From a virus, in the IMG/VR virus record IMGVR_UViG_3300033182_000361, positions 1 to 47,343 of that record: a stretch of 47,343 nt of DNA; one strand, written 5' to 3'. Made by a program: the position numbers and the translations under genes. Each line of letters begins with the position of its first letter. The stretch's first letter is position 1. The notes below the pieces were generated by a model. It was not told where the DNA came from, made no database searches, and saw nothing but the letters and a program-made list of their open reading frames with translations. Of this stretch, positions 7,924 through 15,922 are shown piece by piece.

Positions 7924-9528
7924 TTATTGTCTTATACTGGCGAGTGCGGACATAATAAGTTCTCTTTGCGCTTTGAATTCAGAATCATCCATTTCTGGTA
8001 CTGCATTGGCAGCAATAACAGCGAGTGTAGATTCTCCATATGGAAGAACTTCTTTGGTATTTAGATCCGTCATAGCGATGTCAAACGGAATCACTTGAGG
8101 CATTTTTGCCATTTCATAAGTCTTCATATCTCCAGATTTGGCAAATACATCCGTGAATCGTTTCAATTCTTGTGAAGTATAGTATGGATGCAATTCTCTG
8201 ACTTCCTGCCCAATTCCTCTTAAGAATTTTACAGGGTCTTGAGTGCCTTTAAAGTCTCCACCAGGACCAGACCTTCCTGTTCTGATCTCATAGTGAATAA
8301 CTCCTGTTTCAGATTCTCCCTGAACTATAGCTTGTCCAGCAACAACTTTGACTCCTCGTTTAATTCCAGGAAGAACTCTAGCACCTTCTGCAATTCTCTC
8401 TGTCACATTTAGATCTTTATTGTAGATATCAACATAATGTCCATATCCACCATTTTCCTTGTAAACACCTATAACTTCTCCACCAATTCTTGAATAGAAC
8501 TTTTCGTTTCCATTGATATCAAAGTCTACACCAGCATGCTTTCTTCCACCCTTACGCCCAGATCCATACTGTTGCCCTCTAAGAGTCTTCGTAAAGGGCA
8601 ACCTAGGCAGAGTAGACGGATCTGGTATAGCAGATGTCTGCGGTTGCACTCCAGCTGGCGGGCGTGCTGGTTCAGGTGCAGGTCTGGTTTCTGGTGGTTT
8701 TTGTGGGGGTGGCGGAGTCTGTTGCAACTTCTTGACCTCCTTTTCAAATTGAGTCTGGGTAATTCTTTCTGCTCTCAATTGTTCCTGAAGCGCCTCATAT
8801 TGATCCTTGACTCCAGGGATATTCAAATTCACTGCATTGGGGATTGTGTACGATGAACCATCAGATTCGGTGGATACACCACCCATGCCTAGATCAGCTC
8901 TAGCTTCGTTAAATTCTGCCTTACTAATATTGGCAAGATTTTTTAATTCTTTTGTAATGTCACCGAAACTATCGCTAAGATCATTGTTTAATTTCTTCGC
9001 AGAATCACCAAACTCATCAAATTCTTTTTTTAACTTACCCTCCCTATCTAGGAAATCCCAGTTTTTGATGTTATCAGCAAACTGCCTGAACACATCACCA
9101 ATCTCTTTGAATACTGATTGAATATTTTTCCAGGTCTGCTGTACAGCACTCCATAACTTCTGAATAATTCTTGTTACTTTTTTGACAATAACAATGATTT
9201 CTGGAAGTTTCTGGACAAGATAGTCGAGGAGAATCCATCCAGCAGCACTTAAAAGACCTTGAAAGATGCTCTTCGCACCTCTCATAATATTATTGATACC
9301 ACCCTTAATAAAATTATTTGACTGCTTTGCTTCGACTATCTTTTCAGCATCTTTCTTCTGTACTGCATCAAACTGCTGCACATTTAACTTATTCTTTTCT
9401 GCCTCTCTAATCTTATCCTTTCGGATATCTTGACCCAAAGATTTACGGATACCCTGAGTTGTCTGCCTTAGAGAAAGCAGTCCGTATTCAACAATATTAA
9501 TTGCTTCGTTGGATGGGATTAACTTCAT
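7924..9528 (-). CDS. tail hub protein with degenerate M23 peptidase domain
   Basis: 534 residues. Residues 1-270 are helical with coiled-coil potential and a hydrophobic stretch around 88-128. A Pro-rich linker (TPPPPQKPPE, residues 271-295) follows. Residues 310-415 form an M23 (LytM-like) fold: KHAGVDFD gives zinc ligands H331 and D335, GYGHYVDI follows, and VIHYEIR gives the third ligand H412. The catalytic His before it (HxH) is V410, and the YAHL histidine is not seen. It may bind rather than cut peptidoglycan. It lies between gp27-like and the tape-measure-like gene. Confidence 0.7.
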   Translation of the reverse strand: MKLIPSNEAINIVEYGLLSLRQTTQGIRKSLGQDIRKDKIREAEKNKLNVQQFDAVQKKDAEKIVEAKQSNNFIKGGINNIMRGAKSIFQGLLSAAGWILLDYLVQKLPEIIVIVKKVTRIIQKLWSAVQQTWKNIQSVFKEIGDVFRQFADNIKNWDFLDREGKLKKEFDEFGDSAKKLNNDLSDSFGDITKELKNLANISKAEFNEARADLGMGGVSTESDGSSYTIPNAVNLNIPGVKDQYEALQEQLRAERITQTQFEKEVKKLQQTPPPPQKPPETRPAPEPARPPAGVQPQTSAIPDPSTLPRLPFTKTLRGQQYGSGRKGGRKHAGVDFDINGNEKFYSRIGGEVIGVYKENGGYGHYVDIYNKDLNVTERIAEGARVLPGIKRGVKVVAGQAIVQGESETGVIHYEIRTGRSGPGGDFKGTQDPVKFLRGIGQEVRELHPYYTSQELKRFTDVFAKSGDMKTYEMAKMPQVIPFDIAMTDLNTKEVLPYGESTLAVIAANAVPEMDDSEFKAQRELIMSALASIRQ

Positions 9529-11195
9529 GAGGTCTCAAAAACAGAAGCAGAGAAGATCAGATTTTTAGCGTTATATGGATTTTGTGTCAGGAAGTTGGTG
9601 GGATATCCTGTTCCTACTGCTGCAGTTGCCACAGGTTCAAGTGCCTTTCTTCCTTCAGAACTGTATGGCATAAAGGTAAAAGCGGGCATTTCATTAACTG
9701 CTGCAGAAAGATTATCCGAAACATTAATATTCACTTTCTTTGTTAACTGTCTTGTATCACTGATTGCTGATGCAACAGTGCTAGCATTGTCTAATTGAGT
9801 AGAAGATAATTGTCTAGCTTGCTCAGGATCTGGTTTATTCTTCAATCCTTGATTCAAATAATTTTGAATTTCACCTAGTCTTTCTAACCGATTTGGATCA
9901 GGATCTCCAATTGCAAAGTCTATAGGACCAATTTCTACATCAGCCGTAGTCTTTTTAAACATCTCTGCATTAACACGAGATACTCTCGCATCAAGAAAGT
10001 CTCTTGCCGCAGGATTAGAAAGACTATCTCTTATGTCATTATATTTTTTCATACCTGCGATCATCATGCTACGCAGTCCTTCAGCATTTCTCTTCAAAGC
10101 ATCATACTTTGACTTTTCTTCAGGAGTCAATTGATCAACCGTCTTGTTACCCAAGACTTTTTCCATCTCAGACTTGGTTGCATTAAACTGATCTGTTACG
10201 CTGCGAAGAACACCAAGTTCCGCAACGATTTGATTCATTCTCTTTTTATCTGCAGAAGAAAGAGACTCTACCGTAAATCTATCATAATGTCCTTTCTGTA
10301 TGAACTCCATGTTCTGCTCAATTTCATTGAGCAGTGCTCCTTGCTTACTAAATGCTCTCGCAGGATTTAAATGACCAAGAGCTGCCAACCAAGGGTTACG
10401 AGCTAATAACTGATTTCTTCTCTTTTCTAATTCTTTATATGCAGCATCTTTTCCTTGAGTAGCAACCATGTCAATGACTTGTTGCTTATATTGACCGTAA
10501 CTTCCTCTTCCTAAACCAGAAGCACCAGAGTCATTAAGAATTTGTAGTAGTTTAATGCCACCATAAACAGCAGCAGCACCTAGCCATACCCACGGATTTG
10601 CCATCAGTGCAATAAGTCCAGGAAGACTGCCTATTAAACTAGTCACAATACCGCTGATAGCACCAGTAACTAAACCAATGCCACCATTTAGAACGATACC
10701 GATCCCTGCTGCAACTGCTAGTCCTTTAATCAGATCATTCTTTATCTGTTCTAATGCTTCAGTATCTCCATTCTGCCATGCTTCTAGCGCATCTATACCT
10801 TTCAGTCCTAACCATCCCATGAACAACGATTCAAGGGCTTTCATGAACCCATCGAAAGGTCCACGAATCTTTTTGCCTAATGCCTTGACAGGTTTAATTA
10901 GAGCCTGCTTGATTGAACTTTCAACGAAATTTTCCTCTGCTCCCTTCGCAGTTCTATCGATCTCTTTTCTTTTCTTCTGAATTTCTTGGTTATCTTCTAC
11001 TGCGTCTTGCTGACCTCTCTTAACTAAAAGGTCAGCAATAGCACTCAGATTTTTTCTGATAGCAAGGATATTTTTGTTGAGAGAATTATACTGCTTCTCA
11101 GTAACATATCCACTATAATCCCCCTCCCGATCAACATTACCTTCGGGAGTATCTGCTCTACCTGGCGGAAGTAACTTTTTGGGATCAATAGCCAT
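9525..11195 (-). CDS. tape-measure/baseplate hub gp29-like protein
   Basis: 556 residues, near the length of T4 gp29 (590). Long helices with charged heptad-like runs (QEIQKKRKEIDRTAKGAEEN). A hydrophobic Gly-rich core at about residues 155-220 (GLAVAAGIGIVLNGGIGLV, then SGIVTSLIGSLPGLIALMA) resembles tape-measure membrane-insertion segments. The start overlaps the gp51-like stop by one base. The assignment as tail length determinant rests on size, helical content and position, not on recognised motifs. Confidence 0.55.
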   Translation of the reverse strand: MAIDPKKLLPPGRADTPEGNVDREGDYSGYVTEKQYNSLNKNILAIRKNLSAIADLLVKRGQQDAVEDNQEIQKKRKEIDRTAKGAEENFVESSIKQALIKPVKALGKKIRGPFDGFMKALESLFMGWLGLKGIDALEAWQNGDTEALEQIKNDLIKGLAVAAGIGIVLNGGIGLVTGAISGIVTSLIGSLPGLIALMANPWVWLGAAAVYGGIKLLQILNDSGASGLGRGSYGQYKQQVIDMVATQGKDAAYKELEKRRNQLLARNPWLAALGHLNPARAFSKQGALLNEIEQNMEFIQKGHYDRFTVESLSSADKKRMNQIVAELGVLRSVTDQFNATKSEMEKVLGNKTVDQLTPEEKSKYDALKRNAEGLRSMMIAGMKKYNDIRDSLSNPAARDFLDARVSRVNAEMFKKTTADVEIGPIDFAIGDPDPNRLERLGEIQNYLNQGLKNKPDPEQARQLSSTQLDNASTVASAISDTRQLTKKVNINVSDNLSAAVNEMPAFTFMPYSSEGRKALEPVATAAVGTGYPTNFLTQNPYNAKNLIFSASVFETS

Positions 11196-11374
11196 CAGAT
11201 ACCGTTAGCTTGCTGTGCTTTTAGATTCTGTTCTTCAATATAAGATTCTAACAAAGCAAGGTAAATATCCCTTTCAAAGGGATACATATTCTCAATGTCA
11301 CTCAAGGAGTATTTATGATGCTGCATCAAGGCAAAGTTAATCTTATAATAAGATACAATGTCTGAATGCAACAT
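11195..11374 (-). CDS. 51: baseplate hub assembly protein gp51-like
   Basis: 59 residues, missed by longer ORF cut-offs. Translation begins MLHSDIVSYYKINFALMQHH and contains YSLSDIENMYPFERDIYLAL, the helical YPFE-RDIY pattern of T4-like gp51 proteins. TGATG overlap with the next gene and only two bases from the gp26-like stop give tight coupling. T4 gp51 acts catalytically in hub assembly. Confidence 0.75.
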   Translation of the reverse strand: MLHSDIVSYYKINFALMQHHKYSLSDIENMYPFERDIYLALLESYIEEQNLKAQQANGI

Positions 11375-11376
11375 CG

Positions 11377-12090
11377 CTAGCTGAAAAAACTTGCAAGTCC
11401 CTCCAAGACGATTTCGTTCTCAACACCAGTATTGGGATTCTCAAACTTGACAGTATGAGAAAGTTTAGGCATTGTCGCAAAGAACTTCTCAATCTCTTTA
11501 AACTGAGAAGAATTCATAGACTCAATAAACTGAATCCATTCTTTCTTAGTATGATCCTTTGCATTCCAGGTCTCATCCTCAGAATAAATCATATCAACAC
11601 AACTAGCGATTACTTCAAATGAAGTGTCAAGACTAGCAGCATCACCAAAGTTTTGAGAGATGAACTGGGTCAAAGACGGATATGACATTCTCAGAGTCAA
11701 TGTGTCATCAACTTTGATATCACGATTATGGTCAGGATCATCAACAACCTGAATCTCATCAATAAAGACAGTCAAAGGAACCTTAGTCTCACCATCATCC
11801 TGACAAGTCACAATGACATCAATAGATTCTCCAACAGATTTACCACGAACATTGAGGAACAGATACTCAATATCAAAGGTAGAAAGTTTATCAATATTTA
11901 CTCCACGAGTCAAAATGCAGGCAGAGAGAACCTCTTTAATTGCACGAGCAATCTGGTCAAGTTCATCACTCTCCATTGCCATTACAAGAATTTTCTCTTC
12001 CTTGACAAGGAACGGACGATACTTAATTTTTTTCTTGGTAGACGGAATAACCAACTCAAATGTCGGAGTCGCAATCTTAGGTAAAGGCAT
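11377..12090 (-). CDS. 26: baseplate hub subunit gp26-like
   Basis: 237 residues. The start MPLPKIATPTFELVIPSTKK and KYRPFLVKEEKILVMAMES are characteristic of the T4-like gp26 family, as are LSTFDIEYLFLNVRGKSVGE and the C-terminal KFFATMPKLSHTV. T4 gp26 is 208 residues. It heads the hub operon behind a late promoter at 12118-12124 and is followed at once by gp51-like, as in other T4-like cyanophages. Confidence 0.85.
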   Translation of the reverse strand: MPLPKIATPTFELVIPSTKKKIKYRPFLVKEEKILVMAMESDELDQIARAIKEVLSACILTRGVNIDKLSTFDIEYLFLNVRGKSVGESIDVIVTCQDDGETKVPLTVFIDEIQVVDDPDHNRDIKVDDTLTLRMSYPSLTQFISQNFGDAASLDTSFEVIASCVDMIYSEDETWNAKDHTKKEWIQFIESMNSSQFKEIEKFFATMPKLSHTVKFENPNTGVENEIVLEGLASFFS

Positions 12091-12117
12091 GATATCCTAT
12101 AGGATTTTCAGTATGAT

Positions 12118-12124
12118 TATTTAG
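12118..12124 (-). promoter_or_regulatory. late promoter for hub operon
   Basis: CTAAATA on the minus strand, overlapping the stop of the gp54-like gene and 28 bases before the gp26 start. It is the only late promoter seen for the run of hub and spike genes down to about 2900. Confidence 0.6.
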
Positions 12125-12957
12125 TTGATAGATGGACGACCCTGGGAATCATAAAATCTACGATTGACCTCGGCAGTAGTCCTAGTATCTTGACTTCTAT
12201 CGTAGTATTCAATACCACTTGATCCACGAACAGGAACAAGATTACGATTATTAGTAGTCGAAGTACTTTCTGGTGGTTTCGGTGCAGCAGGTTTAGCAGA
12301 ATACTCTCCAGATCCAGAAAGTTGTTCCTTAGAAGAATCAGTTCCTTTGAGACTCTTCACTTCTCCAAGAACATATCTATCATAGTTAAATGATACATTG
12401 ATTTCAAGGACTCTATTACTATCGTAAGAAATTGCAGTGGGAACAATATTAATAGGGAATGCATTAATGAAACTATAAGTTACCGATTGATAGTGATCTC
12501 TATCAAATTTGGTAAGTCTCATGATAGGCATTTTATAGTTTTCTGGATATTGCATTCTTGTGTAGTATGCTCTTTTATCCAAACTAGCTTCACCAGCACT
12601 GGCAATATACTGTTGCCAGAGTTCAAAGAATTTAATAACTTTATACCCGTTGTCTACAATGAAAGTGAAAGAACTTTCTGTGTAGATTCTTGTATGAGCA
12701 AACTTTTGCTGGATGCCCATGTAGTTACCACTGACTTGAGCAGTGGCAAAAGTTGCACCAGGAATATCAGCACCCTTACAGAGCAATCCCAACTCTCTTT
12801 GAATGAAGTAACTAGATACTCTCGAATCTTGCTTTTGGATATACTTCTTGAGTTCATCTGGGATTGCAGAAATTTCCAGCTCGAAGTGGTTTGTTGTTGC
12901 TACCTTGGTAAACAACCCCAAAACATCGCTGGTAGATCTATTTCTAGGGTAACTCAC
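12121..12957 (-). CDS. 54: baseplate-tail tube initiator gp54-like
   Basis: 278 residues (T4 gp54 is 320). The start MSYPRNRSTSDVLGLFTKVA and the segments CKGADIPGATFATAQVSGNY, then YTESSFTFIVDNGYKVIKFF, resemble the tail-tube (gp19) fold on which tube initiator proteins are built. The C-terminal 50 residues are Pro/Ser-rich and probably flexible. It is divergent from gp4, with 25 bases between starts. Confidence 0.8.
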   Translation of the reverse strand: MSYPRNRSTSDVLGLFTKVATTNHFELEISAIPDELKKYIQKQDSRVSSYFIQRELGLLCKGADIPGATFATAQVSGNYMGIQQKFAHTRIYTESSFTFIVDNGYKVIKFFELWQQYIASAGEASLDKRAYYTRMQYPENYKMPIMRLTKFDRDHYQSVTYSFINAFPINIVPTAISYDSNRVLEINVSFNYDRYVLGEVKSLKGTDSSKEQLSGSGEYSAKPAAPKPPESTSTTNNRNLVPVRGSSGIEYYDRSQDTRTTAEVNRRFYDSQGRPSIN

Positions 12958-12958
12958 A

Positions 12959-12965
12959 CTAAATA
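12959..12965 (+). promoter_or_regulatory. late promoter for gp4 unit
   Basis: CTAAATA on the plus strand, 18-21 bases before the gp4 start, in the short divergent gap with gp54. Confidence 0.65.
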
Positions 12966-12982
12966 CCTTAGGTTGACTTATT

Positions 12983-13420
12983 ATGATGGCGTATTCTGGT
13001 AAATTTCGCCCAAGTAATATTCAAAAATATCGAGGAGACCATCTCAACATTATTTATCGTAGTTTGTGGGAACGAAAGTTCATGGTCTATTGCGATAAGA
13101 ATGAGAATATTTTAGAGTGGGGAAGTGAAGAAATTGCAATACCATATCGTTCTCCTTTAGATGGGAGAATACATAGATATTTTCCAGACTTCTACATTAA
13201 GGTACGCGAGAACACTGGAAAAATTCAAAAGTACATTATTGAAATCAAACCCAAAAAACAGTGCATTGAACCACAAAAGCAAAAGAAGCATACTAAGACT
13301 TATATTAGAGAAGTGACCGAGTATGCTAAAAATCAAGCAAAGTGGAAAGCAGCATCAGAATACTGTAAGGATCGTTTACTACAATTCAAGGTCTTAACGG
13401 AAGATCAGTTAGGTGTATGA
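12983..13420 (+). CDS. 4: head completion protein gp4-like
   Basis: 145 residues (T4 gp4 is 150). The pattern YSGKFRPSNIQKYRGD, YRSLWERKFMVYCDKNENIL, EIAIPYRSPLDGRIHRYFPD and YIIEIKPKKQ is the gp4 family, which has a TnsA/endonuclease-like fold (E, D, EIKPK). In T4 gp4 finishes the DNA-filled head before tail joining. Two adjacent ATG codons are possible; the second would remove one residue. It overlaps the next gene by four bases. Confidence 0.9.
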   Translation: MMAYSGKFRPSNIQKYRGDHLNIIYRSLWERKFMVYCDKNENILEWGSEEIAIPYRSPLDGRIHRYFPDFYIKVRENTGKIQKYIIEIKPKKQCIEPQKQKKHTKTYIREVTEYAKNQAKWKAASEYCKDRLLQFKVLTEDQLGV

Positions 13421-13764
13421 GTAGATTACAACCTGTTGTGGACGGATTCACTGGACTGGAAAGTTCAGATGATATCATGCAACAAGTTCTAGAAGTATTG
13501 ACTGAGGAAGTCTTAGTTCCAGAACCAGGGAATTTCTACACATTCGTTTATAGAGCAAAAACACCTAATATTGAATATGACGAATTTCCTTTAATTGCCT
13601 GCATAGAAATACAAAGATGGGGGTTTGTTGGATTTAGTTTCCACTGGGCAGAACAAAGAAACTATACCTGGGAAGAAGTTGTCGGCAAACTACATGTAGT
13701 GAAAGCTGACGAACTTGAAGATGCTAGATCATTAGGTTATGCCAAATTCAAAGTGTCCACCTAA
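13417..13764 (+). CDS. conserved protein coupled to gp4
   Basis: 115 residues, acidic. Start in an ATGA overlap with the gp4 stop. Contains FYTFVYRAKTPNIEYDEFPL and GFVGFSFHWAEQRNYTWEEV, compatible with a small alpha/beta fold. Position between gp4 and gp48 suggests a virion assembly role, but no family with known function is recognised. The gp48 late promoter overlaps its stop. Confidence 0.75.
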   Translation: MSRLQPVVDGFTGLESSDDIMQQVLEVLTEEVLVPEPGNFYTFVYRAKTPNIEYDEFPLIACIEIQRWGFVGFSFHWAEQRNYTWEEVVGKLHVVKADELEDARSLGYAKFKVST

Positions 13765-13767
13765 ATA
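13761..13767 (+). promoter_or_regulatory. late promoter for gp48-gp53
   Basis: CTAAATA on the plus strand, 15 bases before the gp48 start and overlapping the stop codon of the preceding gene. A purine run (AATAAAAAGGA) just before the ATG supplies the ribosome site. Confidence 0.6.
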
Positions 13768-13781
13768 GGAAATAAAAAGGA

Positions 13782-14651
13782 ATGGCAGCGGAAATCCTAC
13801 GATATCCACTAGATATTATCGATGCGACGACTGATTATATGTCCATCGAGGTATTAGAGTACCAACCAGGAGGACTTCCTTCTTTTTCTAGTCCCCAAGG
13901 AGCAAATACTAAATTAAAATCTGCTAAAGCAAAATACACTATTTTCTTGCCGATGCCAGATAGCATCGCTTCTGTTAATAGAACTGGATGGGGAGAAAGC
14001 AGAATAAGTGCTCTTGCTGGTGCAGGACTTAAAGCTGCTGGAAGTCTTTTAGATACCCTATCTGGAGCAAAGCAGACTGAATCTGGTTTTATGGGTTCAG
14101 TAAATGCTGAAATTAGTGGTTTAGGAAAATCTGCATCGGGATCTGGATATGATTTGCTTAGAAATTATGTCAGAGCAAGATCTCAGATTGGAATCATTAA
14201 CGGTTTATCGGGATCAAATATTTCACTGAATGATGTTCTTGGAAGACAGTCTGGACAAATCGTTAACCAGAATGTTGAACTGCTTTTCAATGGTGTATCT
14301 CTGAGACCCTTCGGATTTAACTGGGACTTAGTGCCTAGGAGTTCAACTGAAGCACTTAGAGTAAGAGAAATAATTCAAACTTTGAAGAAGAGCATGTCTG
14401 CAAACAGAGAAAATGCTGCTTTCCTTAAAGCTCCATATGTATTCAGACTTAGATATAAGATCGGAAAAGAAAATAACACCTTCTTGAATGCCTTTAAAAT
14501 ATGCGCCATGACAGATATTGGTGTTGATTACACTGGATCTGGAGCATATGCTACTTACGAAAACGGAAGTCCAGTTCACTATCGGTTGAATTTATCCTTC
14601 ACCGAACTCGAACCTGTTTACGCTGACGACTTCGATACGGAGAACTTCTGA
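13782..14651 (+). CDS. 48: baseplate tail tube cap gp48-like
   Basis: 289 residues (T4 gp48 is 364). Starts MAAEILRYPLDIIDATTDYM; the segments KAKYTIFLPMPDSIASVNRT, LLFNGVSLRPFGFNWDLVPR and PVHYRLNLSFTELEPVYADD fit the gp48 tail-tube-like family. The middle has a Gly/Ala/Ser-rich loop. Its stop shares a base with the gp53 start, giving coupling. Confidence 0.85.
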   Translation: MAAEILRYPLDIIDATTDYMSIEVLEYQPGGLPSFSSPQGANTKLKSAKAKYTIFLPMPDSIASVNRTGWGESRISALAGAGLKAAGSLLDTLSGAKQTESGFMGSVNAEISGLGKSASGSGYDLLRNYVRARSQIGIINGLSGSNISLNDVLGRQSGQIVNQNVELLFNGVSLRPFGFNWDLVPRSSTEALRVREIIQTLKKSMSANRENAAFLKAPYVFRLRYKIGKENNTFLNAFKICAMTDIGVDYTGSGAYATYENGSPVHYRLNLSFTELEPVYADDFDTENF

Positions 14652-15298
14652 TGGCTAGCAATTCTTACTTCAGACTATTACCAGATTTCCAGTATCTTAA
14701 CCCAACACAAACGGGTGGATCTAGAAAGCAGTATGTAGATGTCAAGAATCTCTTCCTTAGGATGAAGATTAAAGATTCTGCACTGTTATATGCTACCAAC
14801 TTTGTCAAGTACGATGTCTACGAAGGCGAAAGACCTGATAATGTAGCAGAGAATCTGTACGGTAGTCCTTACTATGATTGGGTAGTTCTTCTAACTGCCA
14901 ACATCATCAATGTAAGGGAAGAATGGCCTATCAGTTCCAGACTTCTTTATGATTATGCTGTAGACAAGTACGGAGAGTCTCTCAACGCAGTAAGACACTA
15001 CGAAACTAAAGAAGTTAAGGATAGCAATGGAAGACTTATTCTTCCTGGCGGTCAGATCGTAGACTCTGGATTCACAATTCCTGATCCAGACAACATTGGA
15101 CAAACACTGAACCCTGTTGTAGGTGTATCCAACTGGTTGGTTGAGACTAGAAAGAACAATAAAAAAAGATCCATTAAGGTACTCAGAAAAGAGTTCCTAG
15201 GATCTTTCTTACAGGAAGTTAGAGAGTTCTTGCAATATCAAGAGTCTTCCCAGTACAATTCTAGCACTGGAAAGATTGCTTTTAGTGATCTAGTCTAG
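14651..15298 (+). CDS. 53: baseplate wedge subunit gp53-like
   Basis: 215 residues (T4 gp53 is 196). SYFRLLPDFQYLNPTQTGG, YVDVKNLFLRMKI, YYDWVVLLTANIINVREEWP and LLYDYAVDKYG are typical of the gp53 family, which carries a LysM-like module. It ends in a CTAG that also serves as the stop of the converging gene at 15295, with no terminator between them. Confidence 0.88.
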   Translation: MASNSYFRLLPDFQYLNPTQTGGSRKQYVDVKNLFLRMKIKDSALLYATNFVKYDVYEGERPDNVAENLYGSPYYDWVVLLTANIINVREEWPISSRLLYDYAVDKYGESLNAVRHYETKEVKDSNGRLILPGGQIVDSGFTIPDPDNIGQTLNPVVGVSNWLVETRKNNKKRSIKVLRKEFLGSFLQEVREFLQYQESSQYNSSTGKIAFSDLV

Positions 15299-15699
15299 AG
15301 AAGACTAAGAAGTCCGTTAACGCTTTTCTTAGCGTTAATAGTGGAGTATGGAACTGCGGGATTATCAAGAAGAACTGGATCCTGTCCCCTCATTCTGGCG
15401 ACTCTGGTGATCTCCTCGTTCTCCTTCTCCGTTGCCAGATAACGATCCTCCAGAAGTTTGGTCGTTATTTCTTTGGCACTTGCAAGATCCACATCCACAG
15501 TCGAACTTGAGTGGTTGTATTTCCATGCGTTTCTAAATGTCTTGGTGGGCAATTCAGTGTAATCGATCACCGCATACTCAGCAACGGGGACATCCTTTGC
15601 GATGATATCCTCGTCAGAGAGAACGCATTGTGTCGATGGAATGACTACATTACAGTAGCCATCATCTCCATTGTAAACAATGACTTGATTGCGAGACAT
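15295..15699 (-). CDS. conserved structural-region protein
   Basis: 134 residues. N-terminal beta-rich part (NQVIVYNGDDGYCNVVIPST, ...AEYAVIDYTELPT, AWKYN) followed by a helical part (LASAKEITTKLLEDRYLATEKENEEITR). This beta-then-helix order resembles small fibre accessory proteins, but no function is assigned. Its stop overlaps that of gp53 on the other strand; it starts 3 bases after the stop of the 53-residue gene. Confidence 0.7.
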   Translation of the reverse strand: MSRNQVIVYNGDDGYCNVVIPSTQCVLSDEDIIAKDVPVAEYAVIDYTELPTKTFRNAWKYNHSSSTVDVDLASAKEITTKLLEDRYLATEKENEEITRVARMRGQDPVLLDNPAVPYSTINAKKSVNGLLSLL

Positions 15700-15702
15700 T
15701 TA

Positions 15703-15864
15703 TCAGGAGGCAGCAGCGACTACGATGTTTTGAGCGGAAGGGAAAAGATGTCTTACTCTTTGCTCTGCGAGAGCAGCAGATTCTGCGACAACTTCGATTT
15801 GTGTTGTATTAGTATTGTCACCGTCATCATAAGTGACAACAAATGGTGTACCTTGGAATGCCAT
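15703..15864 (-). CDS. small conserved protein
   Basis: 53 residues: MAFQGTPFVVTYDDGDNTNT, then a helix (VVAESAALAEQRVRHLF) and a hydrophobic end NIVVAAAS. It lies directly behind a perfect late promoter (15914-15921) and in front of the 134-residue gene, so both form a late unit. A real gene by position and composition; function unknown. Confidence 0.7.
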   Translation of the reverse strand: MAFQGTPFVVTYDDGDNTNTTQIEVVAESAALAEQRVRHLFPSAQNIVVAAAS

Positions 15865-15885
15865 TTCTGTAATTAATGAGACTAT

Positions 15886-15912
15886 AAAAGAAAAAGGGAG
15901 GTTTCCCTCCCT
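15886..15912 (-). terminator. gp32 terminator
   Basis: On the minus strand AGGGAGG-loop-CCTCCCT followed by TTTTTCTTTT, a strong intrinsic terminator 11 bases after the gp32 stop. A late promoter sits between the stop codon and the hairpin. Confidence 0.85.
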
Positions 15913-15913
15913 C

Positions 15914-15921
15914 TATTTATA
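15914..15921 (-). promoter_or_regulatory. late promoter nested at gp32 terminator
   Basis: TATAAATA, the exact T4 late consensus, on the minus strand two bases after the gp32 stop. The expected start site falls inside the first arm of the gp32 terminator, so late RNA would carry only part of the hairpin. Confidence 0.75.
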
Positions 15922-15922
15922 C

